From positions 1-64,000 of the forward strand of contig CALYLX010000027.1 in assembly GCA_944990035.1 (NCBI GenBank): a stretch of 64,000 nucleotides of DNA, in the 5' to 3' direction. This DNA is from Clitopilus passeckerianus (lineage: Eukaryota > Basidiomycota > Agaricomycetes > Agaricales > Entolomataceae). Under the pieces are notes generated by a model, which worked only from the letters and a program-made list of their open reading frames with translations, made no database searches and was not told where the DNA came from. Every line of letters begins with the position of its first letter. Within the stretch, counting starts at the first letter, position 1. Positions 34,944 to 46,956 of this stretch are shown here, piece by piece. The position numbers and the translations under genes are program-made.

Positions 34944-36474
34944 TCAATCCATTAATTCAGACTCTTTGTTGTGATCATTCTTGCTTCTCTCTTGGTTCGG
35001 GTGATGTCCACCGGCTTCCGCTTCCAACGTCGTTGCTCGTTGATTGACCAAGCGCCCCCATTTTTCTATTATCGGTTTGATGATGAACTCCCACTCTCTC
35101 TTTGCCCATGTTCCGTGTAGCCTTTTGAACTCGAAGACCTCCTGATGACGTTTGCCGCACCCGGCGCACCCGGGATGCTGAGGATGCCCTCGATTGGTTT
35201 CTTTAGATACTTGGGCTGGAGTTGCATCAGGCCACTGTGAGTCGAGGTAGATCTCCGTTCTGATCAAATCCTGGAGTTCAAGATGGACGAGTCGTTCTAG
35301 AAACATGGCCAAGGCCTCAAAAGGTTGAGGTAGTTTCTGAGATTAACGTGTCGCCAACGAACCTGTCTTGTGGACCCAGGCCACGGTATCGCCTTTCTTG
35401 ACCATACCTCTCATAGGTGAGCCACCGCTTCCGTCGTTTGGGAATTGAAAACGAGCAATCATTTGAACTCCACATTGCTTGGTCCACTCCGACATTCTTC
35501 TCTCTAAATTATCAGTTCTTCCGACCTTGTATTTGACAATATTTGCTTGTGATTCATCTTCGGCGAGTTGTGTTGCTCCAATCAGAGAATGTAAAGCATA
35601 CTCGAATAATTAGAGGGTTACCAATGATTTCAAAAATGTAGAGCACTCCGGGCCCGTCGCTAGCGGAAGGGGGTTCAAGCAACTTTGATTCGATCTCAAA
35701 TCTAGTTCGTTCTGAGATGTATTTTGGGACTTTTAGAAAAGCTATGCGTCAGTTTTTGACGGACAAGAGCAAATCAAAACCCCTACCGACACCATCTACA
35801 GGCGGAATGCCAGCCTGGATAGGACTGGCTCCGACCGAATACCTCTGTTCGTGATGCCCGTGCCTCCCACAGAAAACTGTCACTTCTTTCGGTGGTATCA
35901 ACAAGATGTCTTGGATCTGGTTTTCGTTGAGATCCACACATGAAGCGCATCGCTGCTGGCCCCTTGTGAATGCACCACAGCGCTTTCGAGGTAAGAAAAT
36001 AACGTCCTCCGGTAAATTCAGTAGAGCTCCGGGCAAAAAGCGAGCCTTATTCGGCGTAGACCCCTTGCTAAATGCGGCACAGGCGCTAGAAATACTCTCG
36101 TGCAGATTTGGGCCTGCACTAAACGAGCTAGATGAGGAGGTGAGATCTTCCGGCTTGGGCGGAAGGTCTGGGGTCGACCGAATATCCTCGTTTGGCAATG
36201 GTTGAGAGATGGGTGTTACAACAACCAAGAAAGGATTGTTTGCTATATCCAGACTGGGACCAGGAAGCCCTACACTTTCTGGTCCATCTACCGGCGTGGC
36301 TATTTTGCCATCCAGCTCTTCCGTTGCAGAGGAACGTCTGCCATTGAGTATTGTACGGGTCCTTTTTGACGAAGATGTAGACGAGGGGATTGAAGCATCA
36401 ACGAGGAAACCACAGAGAACTTTGAGGGAATGGGCCACGATCAAATCGAACAGGAGGGAGGATAGCCCAGCCAT
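34944..36474 (-). CDS. T5orf172 (DUF1766/MUG113-like) domain protein, copy A
   Basis: The T5orf172 domain is related to GIY-YIG nucleases and predicted to bind DNA; the fungal function is unknown. At least four exons. The N-terminal exon is Ser/Pro-rich with a hydrophobic start (MAGLSSLLFDLIVAHSL), then a putative zinc module: CGAFTRGQQRCASC, then VTVFCGRHGHH. The core has GPGVLYIFEI, YKVGRTDNLERRMSEWTKQC, LERLVHLELQDLIRTEIYL and CAGCGKRHQEVFEFKRL. A hydrophilic C-terminal tail follows (EAEAGGHHPNQERS onward). An in-frame ATG at 36507 would add eleven residues, and an upstream exon cannot be excluded. A paralogue in the same orientation lies 1.8 kb upstream. Confidence 0.8.
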
Positions 36475-36507
36475 CGAGGCCCAACTGCCACTGCCAGAAA
36501 GACACAA

Positions 36508-38239
36508 GCTTTAATTCGATGTCGGCGTCCTAACTTATGAATTATCACCAGATCTGTCTCTTGACTCTGGGCCATGGAAACTTCTTTCCTCAAGAAATAC
36601 AAGGTCGTTATACATGGATGGTTACAGTTGTCACAACTTGCCAAAGAACGAACTGAAGTTTGACAAGAAGAGGCAAAGGTTTGCCATGTGCACTGCGTCA
36701 CCAAGAAACTGACAATCGGTGGCGTTAGTTGCTTCGGGACATGGTAAGTAGTTCGCGTAGAGTCGTCTTCTAGCAGAAATTCTACGGTCACTTGTACTTT
36801 GACAAGAATAAGGATTCGGGATATGCCGCTCCAAAGAGCCTTTCAGGGACTTGCCGGATGCCCATCGCGAGGCCGAAAGTGCAACGAAATTGTTATCTCT
36901 GGTTCAAGTTGTGCTGTGATCGACTAACCACACTTTACCCTTCTCCAAGCACCTGCCACTCACACAAAGGGTGACTCCAAGCCCCTATGATTTGAATTGA
37001 CTACGTCGTTCCACAGCATGCAGCTGGCAAAACCAAGCCCTGTCATTCCATCCAAAGACGGCGAAGTTATGAGAAATATTTGCAGCATGCAATAAAGCTT
37101 TGGACCTTTTCATGTTGGGATTCCTGCATGATGCCATATGATCAGACCAGACGACAGATTTGATTGACAAAGTAGCGCCAGGTATCCCTTTCGAGCTTTG
37201 GGAGGTGTAGTCGAGGATCGCAGTTCCACAAACGGCGGAAAATGGATTGGGTGATATTACCAACCCCAGGACCTCACGGAGCCCAGACCTCGAGCACAAG
37301 GGCAGCTTAGCAAGCGGACCTTTGAGCGGGCGCGCTAGCTGGAATGTACGTTACAGGAGGAAGGGGCCTTTGAAACTATGCCTTGAATCGTTTGTGTTTC
37401 CTTCACAGCTTGTCTGGATCTCATGTCTGGCTCAATCTCCTACTGGATATCTTTCGTTTGTATTTTCTGAGGATTTAGGACTGCTTCTCTGCTCGATTTT
37501 ACTAGAATCTATACGGTTTGATATTATCGGCTGGGGTCAAGCTCGACTCTGAAAATGGATGGCTGCGGATGAGTTACGACAATAGCAATGTATCGCTATG
37601 CCCTAAATAAATGTCCCTGCTGATATCTCAACGAGCCCTATAATTTGATTTGTGTTCAGACTCCGTGTTCTCTACCTCTAAACACATCCAGAGCGACATG
37701 GTATTGTTGGATACACGGTGGTTGTAGGCATGCTTAAGATGCCAACCTCTAAGGGCTCAGAACATGGAACCCGTGGTGTGTCCGTAGGCTAGAGAGGACC
37801 GGCTTTGAGTTTGTACGAGTCCTTCTAGGCCCGGCGTCTCGAAGGTCACGACATCCATGCTGATGCACAAGCAAGGAGTCGGGAGGGCGTTTGAAAGTTA
37901 AACGTAGCACTCACTGGCAGGGCAATGATGAAGCTTGAAGGCTCACCAAATCTTCGACTGCCGAAATCATACAAAGCAAAGGAATAGCAACACAGACATG
38001 GAGGGTTGTCTGAATAGCGGACAGATTGTCCTATCACCTATGCGCAGGGAAAAACCCCTATTGCAAACTCTGCCAGACTCGGAGCCATAGGATACCAACA
38101 TCAAGACCAAACATGTGTTCCCGTAGGTTCATAAATATGCTATTCTGATATATCTCGAAGAAACAATTCACGTCAGAAGCCCCCTTCATCCGTGTCAACT
38201 GTGGAGACAAGGCCGCCAGCAGTTGATGTTAATAGATGC
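36508..38239. other. 1.7-kb gene-poor spacer between the two T5orf172 paralogues
   Basis: I find no supportable gene here. Open frames up to about 105 codons exist (36985-37299 minus, 37247-37552 plus) but overlap on opposite strands and resemble no domain. I could not recognise a transposon end, LTR or third decayed copy by eye. It must contain the promoter of copy A and the 3' flank of copy B. Confidence 0.5.
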
Positions 38240-39856
38240 CTACACAACGTGTTCATCTACGAATCGGCCCCATTTCTCAATGACCGGTTGTACGATCAGC
38301 TCCCATTCTCTTCCTTTGTTCTTGCCTTTCAGGCGAGTGAATTCAAAGATTTCCTTATGCCTTTTGCCACAATCAGGGCATTGCTGTCTAGCAGTGGTCT
38401 GCGTTCCGTTGCTCGAGCCATTGTTAATCTGGGCTGATTTCGGCCAACTAGGGTCCAGGTAGACTTTCGATGTGACCAGGTCGCCGAGTTCCAGATGGAT
38501 AAGCCTCTCTAGCGTCAAAATACCCATCAGCATCCAAATTGCCCCCAAGATATAAAGATACTTACCAGCTCTGTAACACCATGCCAGAGTCTTATTACTT
38601 TTAAGAGTACCCTTCAGCAATGGTACAGCCTGTCCGTCATTCGGGTGAAAAAAGCGGAGGACCTGTTTCTTTGATCCACATTGCGCATCCCATTCGCTGA
38701 TTCGCTTTCCAAGGTTGACAGTCCTTCCAACCTTGAGCTTGACTGTATTTATCGGTGGGTCCTCTATAAAGGTAGGCCCATCTATATAAGACTTGGGTTG
38801 GAAGTGGGTGGTCACTGAAAAACGTACCAATGATCTCAAAAACGTAGATGATTCCAGGGCGGTCTGCTTGAGAGCGCGACTTTGACATCTCAGATATTAT
38901 GGAGGCTCTCGTGGATGCCTGCATATATTGCGGAACCCATTCTAAAAAGGAATCAGTACGCAGACCGCCTAGAAGGAGTATGAAAACTACCATTGAATTT
39001 GACGTCGACACTTGGTGTCTTTCGAGACTGAATGTGGGTATTCTGATTCACAATGTCCTGATGTTGTCCACAAAAGACCTCAAAATCCTCTCCATCCGTG
39101 ACTGCGCTTTCGTATGCCCTGAAGAGGGCGTCACTGAGCTTAACCTGGCGTTTGCACGGAAGACCAGCTTTGGTTGTCGCAGCGCATTGAACGGTAATCG
39201 AGTCCTTCGAAGATGACGTAGTCGCTGAAGCTGCCCTAGGCCTCTTGGGCCGTGGCGGAGTGAGCGAGCTGCTCTGGGTGGACGTGCTCAAAGCACTATC
39301 TGAGGCAGGCCGGTGTCCGACAGAGGGTGCTGATAAGAACGGAGATTGGACATATGGACTAGGAAAGGATGGGCTAGATGCAGAGGGTGGTTGAAGCGCA
39401 TACATCATCGTCTGTGACATCTGCCCTGTACCAGGAGGAGATGGCCTATGCACGTTGGATGGTGAGGGCGACGTTGGTTGAGGTGGACGCGGCGCCCCAT
39501 CCGCTGGAGTTGAGTGAGGAGGTCGGAACCCGCCAACAAATTCGGGCTGGTGGGAGTTGCTAGGTCCGCTAGAAAGTGACATAGATTGAAAGGACGACGC
39601 GAGATGGTCATGATGTGGTGCCGGAAATCCTGAGCTTTGGGGCACTGTGTCATCCTTCTTTGGCGGGGGTGTAGTTGAAGGAGGTTTAGTGAATTGAGGA
39701 ACGTCTGGCTTCAGATCCTAGTTCAAGGTAACTGTAAATGCCAGAATCGCGTCGTGAGGGGGCGGGGTTGTGAGCACATACATCGTCTTCTAGAAACCTG
39801 TATAGTTTGTCCTTTGCAAACGCCTTGAACTTGGCTTTGGCGTATTCTGAAGCCAT
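38240..39856 (-). CDS. T5orf172 (DUF1766/MUG113-like) domain protein, copy B
   Basis: Paralogue of copy A. Exon 1 encodes MASEYAKAKFKAFAKDKLYR and is joined by a GT-AG intron to a long Pro/Ser-rich disordered exon (SSGFPAPHHDH to SALSTSTQSSSL) with a basic NLS-like PRPKRPR. Then comes the shared Cys/His module: CAATTKAGLPCKRQ and, about 30 residues on, FEVFCGQHQDI. The core matches copy A block for block: PGIIYVFEII, LKVGRTVNLGKRISEWDAQC, LERLIHLELGDLVTSKVYL and CPDCGKRHKEIFEFTRLKG, ending EKWGRFVDEHVV. About five exons. No catalytic assignment is justified. Confidence 0.83.
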
Positions 39857-40000
39857 GGCTAAGGCGTCTGTTTAAGCGTGCAGCAGATCGCGTCTCTGTA
39901 GTAGCAGACCCAAGGGAATGGTGGGTTCTCGAGTCCAAGGTAGAAATGTCATTGTGGCTTGATCAACGAGGTGCGTGCATAACCAGAAGCTGTGATCTAT

Positions 40001-40032
40001 GTGGCAGTGCTACTGTATTGCAGCACTGCCAC
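40001..40032. repeat. Perfect 11-bp inverted repeat with 10-nt spacer
   Basis: GTGGCAGTGCT (40001-40011) and AGCACTGCCAC (40022-40032) are exact reverse complements around ACTGTATTGC. It sits 85 bp past the twinfilin stop and 145 bp upstream of the T5orf172 copy B start. It could be a 3'-end hairpin, a dimeric protein-binding site or part of a small RNA. Confidence 0.8.
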
Positions 40033-40117
40033 TTGTTAAGTTTGGCCTGCCCTCAGATTCTGCCAGCCTGAACACAGGAATTTGAATTCATAAGGGACTT
40101 CAAAGTACAGGTTACTA

Positions 40118-41377
40118 CTATCGCCGTCTAGGCGGGCCACGGGGCCTTGCAAACATTGCATTCTCCCCGATAGGAGTAGGGTTTGGAGTGCCGCTAGAGG
40201 TAGGTGGCGCTGAAGTGCCAACCTCCTCCCTCAAATACGCTTCAGTTAGCTCCTCCGGGTTCGAGGTCTCTATTTTCCTTTTTGCAATCGTTATTGGCGG
40301 TGACAAAGCGGCAAGAATCTCCTTTGCTGCGAGGTATGTCGACCATACCCCGGAGGAGTAAACCATCCTTTCAGTAACCTTTGAACCAGATGGACAAGAA
40401 TAAATGAAGACTAAGAAAGATGCGTGAGTCAGGAGCAGCGGTTAGATATTCTAGTGGCCTAACCTATGTCCCGGTTGGAGCCCGACGACAGGGCAACGAA
40501 ACCATAGCATGCTTGATCTGTGGGAAGGGAGGATCCCACATTGCTAGGAATGGACTCAGAGGAAGACTTCAGGCTCAGCGTTTCGCTCTTGACATCAACG
40601 CTCTACAAAATCAATGTCAGCAAAGTTTATTGGATCCCAAAAGCAAAACGCTGCTCACCAGTACAACAAGCTGAACCCCTTCGTTGCAGCCCAGCTTCTT
40701 GACTGCATCTTCTGCATCTCCGGTCCACTTGAATCCAACGCCAGAGCCAACATGGTTTACTTTCTGATTTGTTCCATAAGAAGCGGTGGCATTCTCTGCA
40801 GCCTTCACAGTAGCCAACTCTTGTTCTCGAGCTGACATTGGTTTTGGAGCAGCAAGATGCCGTTGGTGCGCAGCATACGCTTCGGGAGTAAGATCTTCCG
40901 TTGAAGTTGCGAGCAAGGGCTCGGTGAACAGCGTTGACCCCAGTGCCTTGAGTAGAGAAGTTCTTGACGAAGCGTAAAGCATCTGCATTGCAATTATGGC
41001 ATGGTTTGAAGGCCATTGTAATGCATCCATACCTTGTCCCTCACATTTGACGCGTCAGGAACATAAGAGATCGCCAACCAGTCAGATGGTGCTCGCCTCG
41101 CAAGGATGTAGGAAGGTATACGATCATCCAGAATTCCAGGTGCCTGTAGAAGTTTGAAGTCCTCTTCAAATGATCCTTTGCACTGAATGATCAAATCTTG
41201 AACAAGAGTTTCTAAAGGGATAGTACCACCGCCGTGAGTTCAGATCAAGAGAGGTGAATAAAGCAGCAAACCATTGCGGATCGAGACTTTTATGTAGCGT
41301 GCATTGTCGTCAGCGTTTGCATCAGTGAAAGATGCAGCTAGCTCGTCGGAAATGCCGATACCAGATGTTGCAGACAT
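40118..41377 (-). CDS. TWF1: Twinfilin (actin monomer-binding, two ADF-H domains)
   Basis: Twinfilin sequesters ADP-actin monomers and caps or depolymerises filament ends at cortical actin. Exon 1 encodes MSATSGIGISDELAASFTDA. The first ADF-H domain runs through LIIQCKGSFEEDF, PSYILARRAPSDWLAISYVPD and RDKMLYASSRTSLLKALG. A linker with the twinfilin signature AYAAHQRHLAAPKPMSAREQ leads to the second ADF-H domain, which contains VGFKWTGDAEDAVKKLG, YGFVALSSG and IYSCPSGSKVTERMVYSSG. The tail ends ENAMFARPRGPPRRR, a basic end like the capping-protein/PIP2-binding tail of the family. About six exons. The gene is divergent from the PEP7-like gene with 113 bp between ATGs. Confidence 0.93.
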
Positions 41378-41490
41378 GGCTGCGGTTGGGATAAGATGAA
41401 GGCAATAATGAGTCCAAACAGGAATCTCAGCATGATCCCATCAAGTCCTTACTCTCTTCAACGCCAGCGACGACCTTCGCCGGTCTGACT

Positions 41491-43922
41491 ATGCCTGAGC
41501 CTGTTCCCTATCAAGCATATAGGGTAAGTTCACGGGTACAATGCTTGAAGTGACCTAAGGCCTCACAGTTGCTGTTCTAGTCCAAGCGACATTCACAAAC
41601 TTTGCAACCACCTAGCCCAGCACCACCGCCACCTCTTTCCCGACCTACAACCTCTCCAGCACCTCGACAAAGGCAGATAAGCCTAACACTGAACGGAGAA
41701 GTGCCAACTTCAATATCACCAACTGGAGTAGATGCCTTTGCAACACCTCCTCCCCAGCCGTCTTCCGTGGTTCCTGACCCACCCATTCCTTCAGCACCGC
41801 TTTCGGTAGCGTCTTCCTCGTCCTCACCAAGGCCTGAGGCCTCTACACCGACCGGGAAAAGAGCATCCACATTTAGGCGCGTGGCACGGCCAGGTAATCG
41901 CCCGTCACTACCTCCATCTCCACTGCTTTCTGGTGGTTCACCACTTGTACATTCGCGCAATGTGTCCACAACATCTCTCGCTAAACCACCAACACCATTA
42001 CTCAAACCTAAAGAGCTGGTTGACTTGCTGCCAGATCCCCAGCAGCGTGCTTTATCTCCAAGAGTCCAAGCCACTTCACCAACTCCAAATGGACGGCGGG
42101 AGTCAGTCCGATCCACGCCTACACCCCCTGCAGCCCTAAGTCCCACCACAAATGGTAGGCATCAGCCAACACAATCTGTTACCTCAGTGCTATCTGCAAT
42201 GAGCTTGGAGCCGTCCAGCTCAATACCAACACGCAACCTATCTCAAGGCTCTGATACCACTCAGGCACCTCCGCAGATTGTGAAGGCGCCAGCTCTACCT
42301 CCTACCAAATCCCAAATGCCGTATAGGCCTGGATTCCAGCCTAAGGGACTCTATCGCCACATAACTGATGATTTTGCTGCCCTCCGGTCATTGAAGCGAG
42401 ACGGTGCTGGTACCAGTGTGTCCTCTGGGTTCACCAAAGTGGAGAGGATGAAACTCGATAGACGGCTTGGTAAATTGATCGATCTGCATTTCCCTCTCCC
42501 AAACACTCTGAAGGAGAAGGCAAGTGCCACTCCTAGCGGTGGGAGACCAGGCGTTGGGCCCAGGACCAACGGCAAAAGGTTTTCCTCCCTACGGGAAATC
42601 GACTTTCGGAGGATGAGTATCTCCGATGCTAGCGGACTTTTTCGAAACATAGTTGGTGACAATGACTCCAATGCTATCCGAGGTCCGTTCTTCCGTCATG
42701 TCTACCGTACTTAGTAGCCTCACGCTACCCTTTGACAAAAGCTGCAGAACAGGAGATAACACCTTGGCAAGACGACGCTTCCGTCTCCAAGTGTCCGTTG
42801 TGCAGGTAGATGTCTGCGGTTTGTTCTCCTCCAGTCACTCTGACGATACTTCCAGCGCATCTTTCCATCCGTTGACTTGCAGAAAACATCATTGCCGCCT
42901 GTGCGGCCAAATTATATGTGCTCTACCAATCAAGCCACCGCAAAGGACTCTCCCTTGCTCCTTATTGTTCGTTGTCGACGCAAAGACAAGAATAATAGAG
43001 GAAGTCAAAGAAGGTGTTGATTACGGAGTCCGGAAAGCCGGTGGAAAACCCGATAAAATGTCAGATGACGACAAATTTCTCAAAGGTGTCAGGATCTGCA
43101 GATCATGTCGACCTATATTACTGTGAGTTACCATCCCCCTTGCAAACAGACTCATATTATCTTATATGGCTTATAGACGACAGCAATATGAGCAAGAAGT
43201 TCACCATTTACCACTGATAGCTAGACTTCATCAGGTAATCTGAGATTTGCACCCTTGAGAGGGATACTGAACAGATCGTTACGGAATAGGTGTTGATTGA
43301 TTTGGAAAAAGAGATTGAAGACATGCTACACGACGCCGACGAGCTATTCCAACAGAACGGGTAATATCATCCCTCGTGAACTATACATAGATCTAATGCG
43401 TCAAAAGGGACTCTGGGGAATCCTCAAGTAAAGAGCGAATTACGTTGAAGAAGCGACTTCTTGACGGTCTTACTCAGTATGACACCCTCGCCCGTCAGCT
43501 GCAAAAGCTACCTGGTCCATATAGTCCAGGTAACTCGCATGATCGGGTCAGAAAGGCTATAATCACTCGGGCTAGCCTATTCTTACAGAAGGGGATGGTT
43601 GCCTTCAAGGCATGTCCAGGTTTTCTTACCACCTCCCAGACTTACTCACATGATGAAAATAGGCATTACCTTCTCCTGAGCCTGCGAAGGATGGCTCGAA
43701 GAAACAGGCGACACCAACTAATGGCATTAATGCTGATGCCACCCCTCAAACTGACGCCGATACGGACCTGGCGATGGCTCTGCAGCCCCTACTAGAGCAG
43801 GAAGCACTACTGGAAACTTTGTTGAGGAGGCATTGGCTCAAAGAAAGTTCGAGGACGTCAAGACTTTGAAAGGCAACCTTGCTGAGATCAGAGCAGAGAT
43901 AGAGAAGATGGCAGTCATTTAA
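41491..43922 (+). CDS. PEP7: Rabenosyn-5/PEP7 (VAC1)-like FYVE zinc-finger protein
   Basis: Endosomal tethering factor: FYVE fingers bind PI3P and this family links Rab5-type GTPases to SNARE and Sec1/Munc18 machinery in vacuolar sorting. A short first exon (MPEPVPYQAYR) is joined to a long Pro/Ser-rich disordered region of about 370 residues. The finger begins at VSKCPLC and has the family core TCRKHHCRLCGQIIC, ending VRICRSCRP. Coiled-coil sequence follows (QYEQEVHHLPLIARLHQV, then DLEKEIEDMLHDADEL). The C-terminus (QPLLEQEALLETFVEEAL to RAEIEKMAVI) matches a rabenosyn Rab-binding helical hairpin. About eight exons. The spacing between the first finger pair and the RKHHCR motif is short because an intron lies between them. 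Confidence 0.88.
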
Positions 43923-44154
43923 TGCACCCTGCCGAGCGGCGTATTTTTCGTCCCGTTTGTCGATAGTAGTACCTTATCTCCATCTACCCAATGACTCATG
44001 AGCTCCGAGTGGAAGCGGGGATGCATATCGCAAAGCTTGCAAGTCTGGTGATCGATTATCGGCATTATAAGCCGCAACGACATGCAGTGGTGTTCCATCG
44101 ACGGAATTTACCACATTCCTTCTTTCTCTCAACTTGGACACTTTCCACTTGAGC

Positions 44155-45131
44155 ATGGCTTCCACAGGCGAAGATTTGAGAGCGATCGCCGTTTACTGCG
44201 GTTCTTCGATGGGGAAACGCGCGAGTTATGCGCACGCCGCCGAGTGTGAGTTCTCCGCGAGCTCCAGAAATCTCCACAGTATCGATGAAGTCTATTTAGC
44301 GTTGGGATGCGCATTGGCAACACAGAATCGACCATTGGTTTACGGGGGTGGCGCCCAGGGAATAATGGGCGTCGTTTCCAATTCTGTGTTAGAGCACGGA
44401 GGAGAGGTAACTGGTGTCATCCCGTATGCGATGCTCGCACGCGGAGGTGAGAAGGATAAGATCACAGGTGATGTAGGGAGTGAAAGGCGACCAAACGAAG
44501 GAAATGTAAGGGCTTGATTTGCAACATAAAACAGGGACTAACGAAAGCTGGGGGGAAATCATCGTGTTTAGCTTCAAACTGTGAGTCGTGGCGCAAATGA
44601 TCAATCTGATGATGTGGTAGATGATCGATGACCTTTCGCATCTTAGATCGTTGTGGAATCCATGCACGAGAGAAAGGTGGAGATGGCAAAGCGTTCGGCT
44701 GGCTTTATTGGGCTTCCAGGAGGATTTGGGACCTTCGAGGAGGTGACCATCTGGCTGTTTCTCTCCCCCAAAGCACTGATCGAAGCGGCACTCTTAGGTC
44801 ATGGAGGTGACAACTTGGACACAGATTGGGATCCACCATAAGCGTACGTGTAGAGCGATCTTTGAATAGTAGAAGCTCAAATAGTTTTCTAGCGGTGATC
44901 GTCCTAAACGTTGAATCATACTACGAACCTCTCCGACAACTGGTCCAAAGGGGCGCCGAGGATGGTTACATCAACCCAGTGAACCAAGGTCTGATAACAT
45001 TCGTCGATGGCCCAGCCTCCCCCGAAGAGCATGCTAGCTTTGATTGGGGGAAAGCAGCACTGGATGCTTTTGACAATTGGACTAGTCAGCAGAATGGCGT
45101 GCGGCCAATGTTTGATTGGACCAGAAGCTGA
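44155..45131 (+). CDS. LOG-family protein (cytokinin-type riboside 5'-monophosphate phosphoribohydrolase; formerly lysine decarboxylase-like)
   Basis: LOG proteins release the base from nucleoside 5'-monophosphates; in plants and some fungi this activates cytokinin. Five exons. The Rossmann start is [24 protein letters not shown]. Then [49 protein letters not shown] and the signature [18 protein letters not shown], all intact. Splice choices were fixed by these motifs: GTGAGT donor after AAES, GTAAGG donor at about 44506, GTGACC donor after FEE. It follows the PEP7-like gene on the same strand by 232 bp and converges on the tryptophanyl-tRNA synthetase (92 bp between stops). Whether the fungus makes cytokinins cannot be told from this gene alone. 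Confidence 0.9.
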
Positions 45132-45223
45132 ACATCGAGATCGATCCCCTCTGTAGCTAATATTCCACCGGCTAGATAATTTTACAATGCTGCGAGTATA
45201 CCAAGTGTATATAAACGAGATCT

Positions 45224-46787
45224 TTATTTGGATGATGGCGTCGAGGGGTCGATAGCACGCTGTGCGTCCATAAAGGCGTTGATATCGTCTTCGGTGACTT
45301 TCTTGTGACGCTGTGGAAGACATTATGAATCGAGAACGGCGAAAAACACTGCCAAAACCCTACATCTTGGAAGTCTGACACAAAGTCCTGCAGAATTTTG
45401 ATACATTTGCCCTTCAATTGACCTGTGAGCAACTCTCCAGCGCGATATTCCTGGAGAAAATCGTTTAGAAAAAATAGAGGCCTGAACTCGTGGACTACGA
45501 ACCTTTCCTATCCTCTCTAGCTCGTCGTCGTCGTCCAAGAAGAAGGTCAGATACTGATAGGCAACATCTACATCGGTATTTCCACCCAGCCGTCTATGCT
45601 CTTCCTCGGTTTCTTGACCACCTGAAAAACCATGTTTGTTGACTTTATTCTTGATTTGATTCGGAGTATCCGTCATGTAGATACTGCTATTCGGATCGCT
45701 TGCGCTCATCTTGGTCTGAGGGCCTTGCAATGCCGGGAAGAACTTTGAATGCAAGAGGGCCGGCTTCTCATATTTAAGCTTCGAGGCCACATCTCGAGTT
45801 AATCGGAAGTATGGGTCCTGGTCAATGGCGCAGGGTATCAAGCAAGGTATCTTCGTCTGAGTGCCGAATATTTGGGGGAATGTATTGGAAAATGAGGGTG
45901 CCGCTTGAATGGCAGCAAAGTGTATTTTCCCGATGTTATCCCTAATGAAGAGGTCAGACGACTTAGATCGACCAAAAAAGACAACGCAGTAACTGACGAG
46001 TCGTTGAAACCAAAAGTAGCTTTTGCCTGGCTGTATGTGATCTGTCGAGATATCTTGGAGACATTCTGGTAAAAGGCGCCGCCCATGTAATCATAATTGC
46101 TGAATATGAAGGTCTTCTCTAGTTTGAAGCCGCATGCGATAATATCCCGTGCATTCTGCCGAGCAAACTGCTTTGTATCCTCTACTTTGAGTTTTTGCTT
46201 GAACAGGAACTTTTCATCATCTTTGTATTTTTAGCTTCTCCAAGGTCCCGAATAGTGGGTTTTACTTACCAGTCAATTGAATGACAAGTGGGACGTCAAA
46301 GACGTCTTGCATCCACCTATTTCATTTGCTTCAGACATGGATTCCAAGACGTATCGGTTGGCTCACTTGGTGAAGACAAATGGAACCATATGGCCCAAGT
46401 GCATACTGTCACTGCTTGGACCTCTACCGGTGTATAGGAAGAAGGGTTTCCCTTGCTCATAACGATCTAGTATCTTGTCAAATTCTCTGGGGTTGGAGTG
46501 AGTCCTAGCCAAAGTAGCCACATTAACAAGTCATACCTATGCGAGAAGAACATCCCTCTTCTTAGAAATATATGTGGCCGATGTCCAGTGATCTTCTCAA
46601 ACCGTTCTAAGAGGGCCTGATCAACTCTTCGAGTGCCAAATTGATCAATTAGCTTGTCATAGTCGATAGCAGCCTGCTTGCCGTCCTCTGTGACAGATCC
46701 TTGAACATCCCAGGGAGTCACCACCTGCTCATGAGGCTGAGCGTCTGTAGGTTTTATTTCAGGAGCTGTTGAAGAGTCTGCAGTCAT
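45224..46787 (-). CDS. WRS1: Cytosolic tryptophanyl-tRNA synthetase
   Basis: Charges tRNA-Trp in the cytosol (class I synthetase). The N-terminus [17 protein letters not shown] has no mitochondrial presequence. Family landmarks follow: [39 protein letters not shown] with the HIGH-type motif [52 protein letters not shown] and the KMSAS signature in [14 protein letters not shown]. It ends [17 protein letters not shown]. About seven exons. Divergent from NOT4 across a 169-bp promoter with a TCACGTGA palindrome. Confidence 0.95.
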
Positions 46788-46845
46788 GGCTGGTGTCCAA
46801 GTGCGAGATTGACTCGAAAATCAAAGTTAGTCCATATCGGGAAAC

Positions 46846-46853
46846 TCACGTGA
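46846..46853. promoter_or_regulatory. TCACGTGA palindrome in the WRS1/NOT4 divergent promoter
   Basis: An extended E-box sits 59 bp upstream of the WRS1 ATG and 103 bp upstream of the NOT4 ATG. It matches sites of bHLH factors such as Cbf1. Function is inferred from motif alone. Confidence 0.35.
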
Positions 46854-46956
46854 CACGCTCGTTGCCAAATAATTGCAACGTGAGAAACTTTGCTGATTAC
46901 ACTTGGACCTCATTGTGCACCGCGTTTCCGACCTTTTTTCGACCAAATTCCTAGCA

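Noticed and set aside
36985..37552. Overlapping opposite-strand open frames of about 100 codons
   Set aside because: They overlap each other, lack recognisable motifs and have no clear splice partners.
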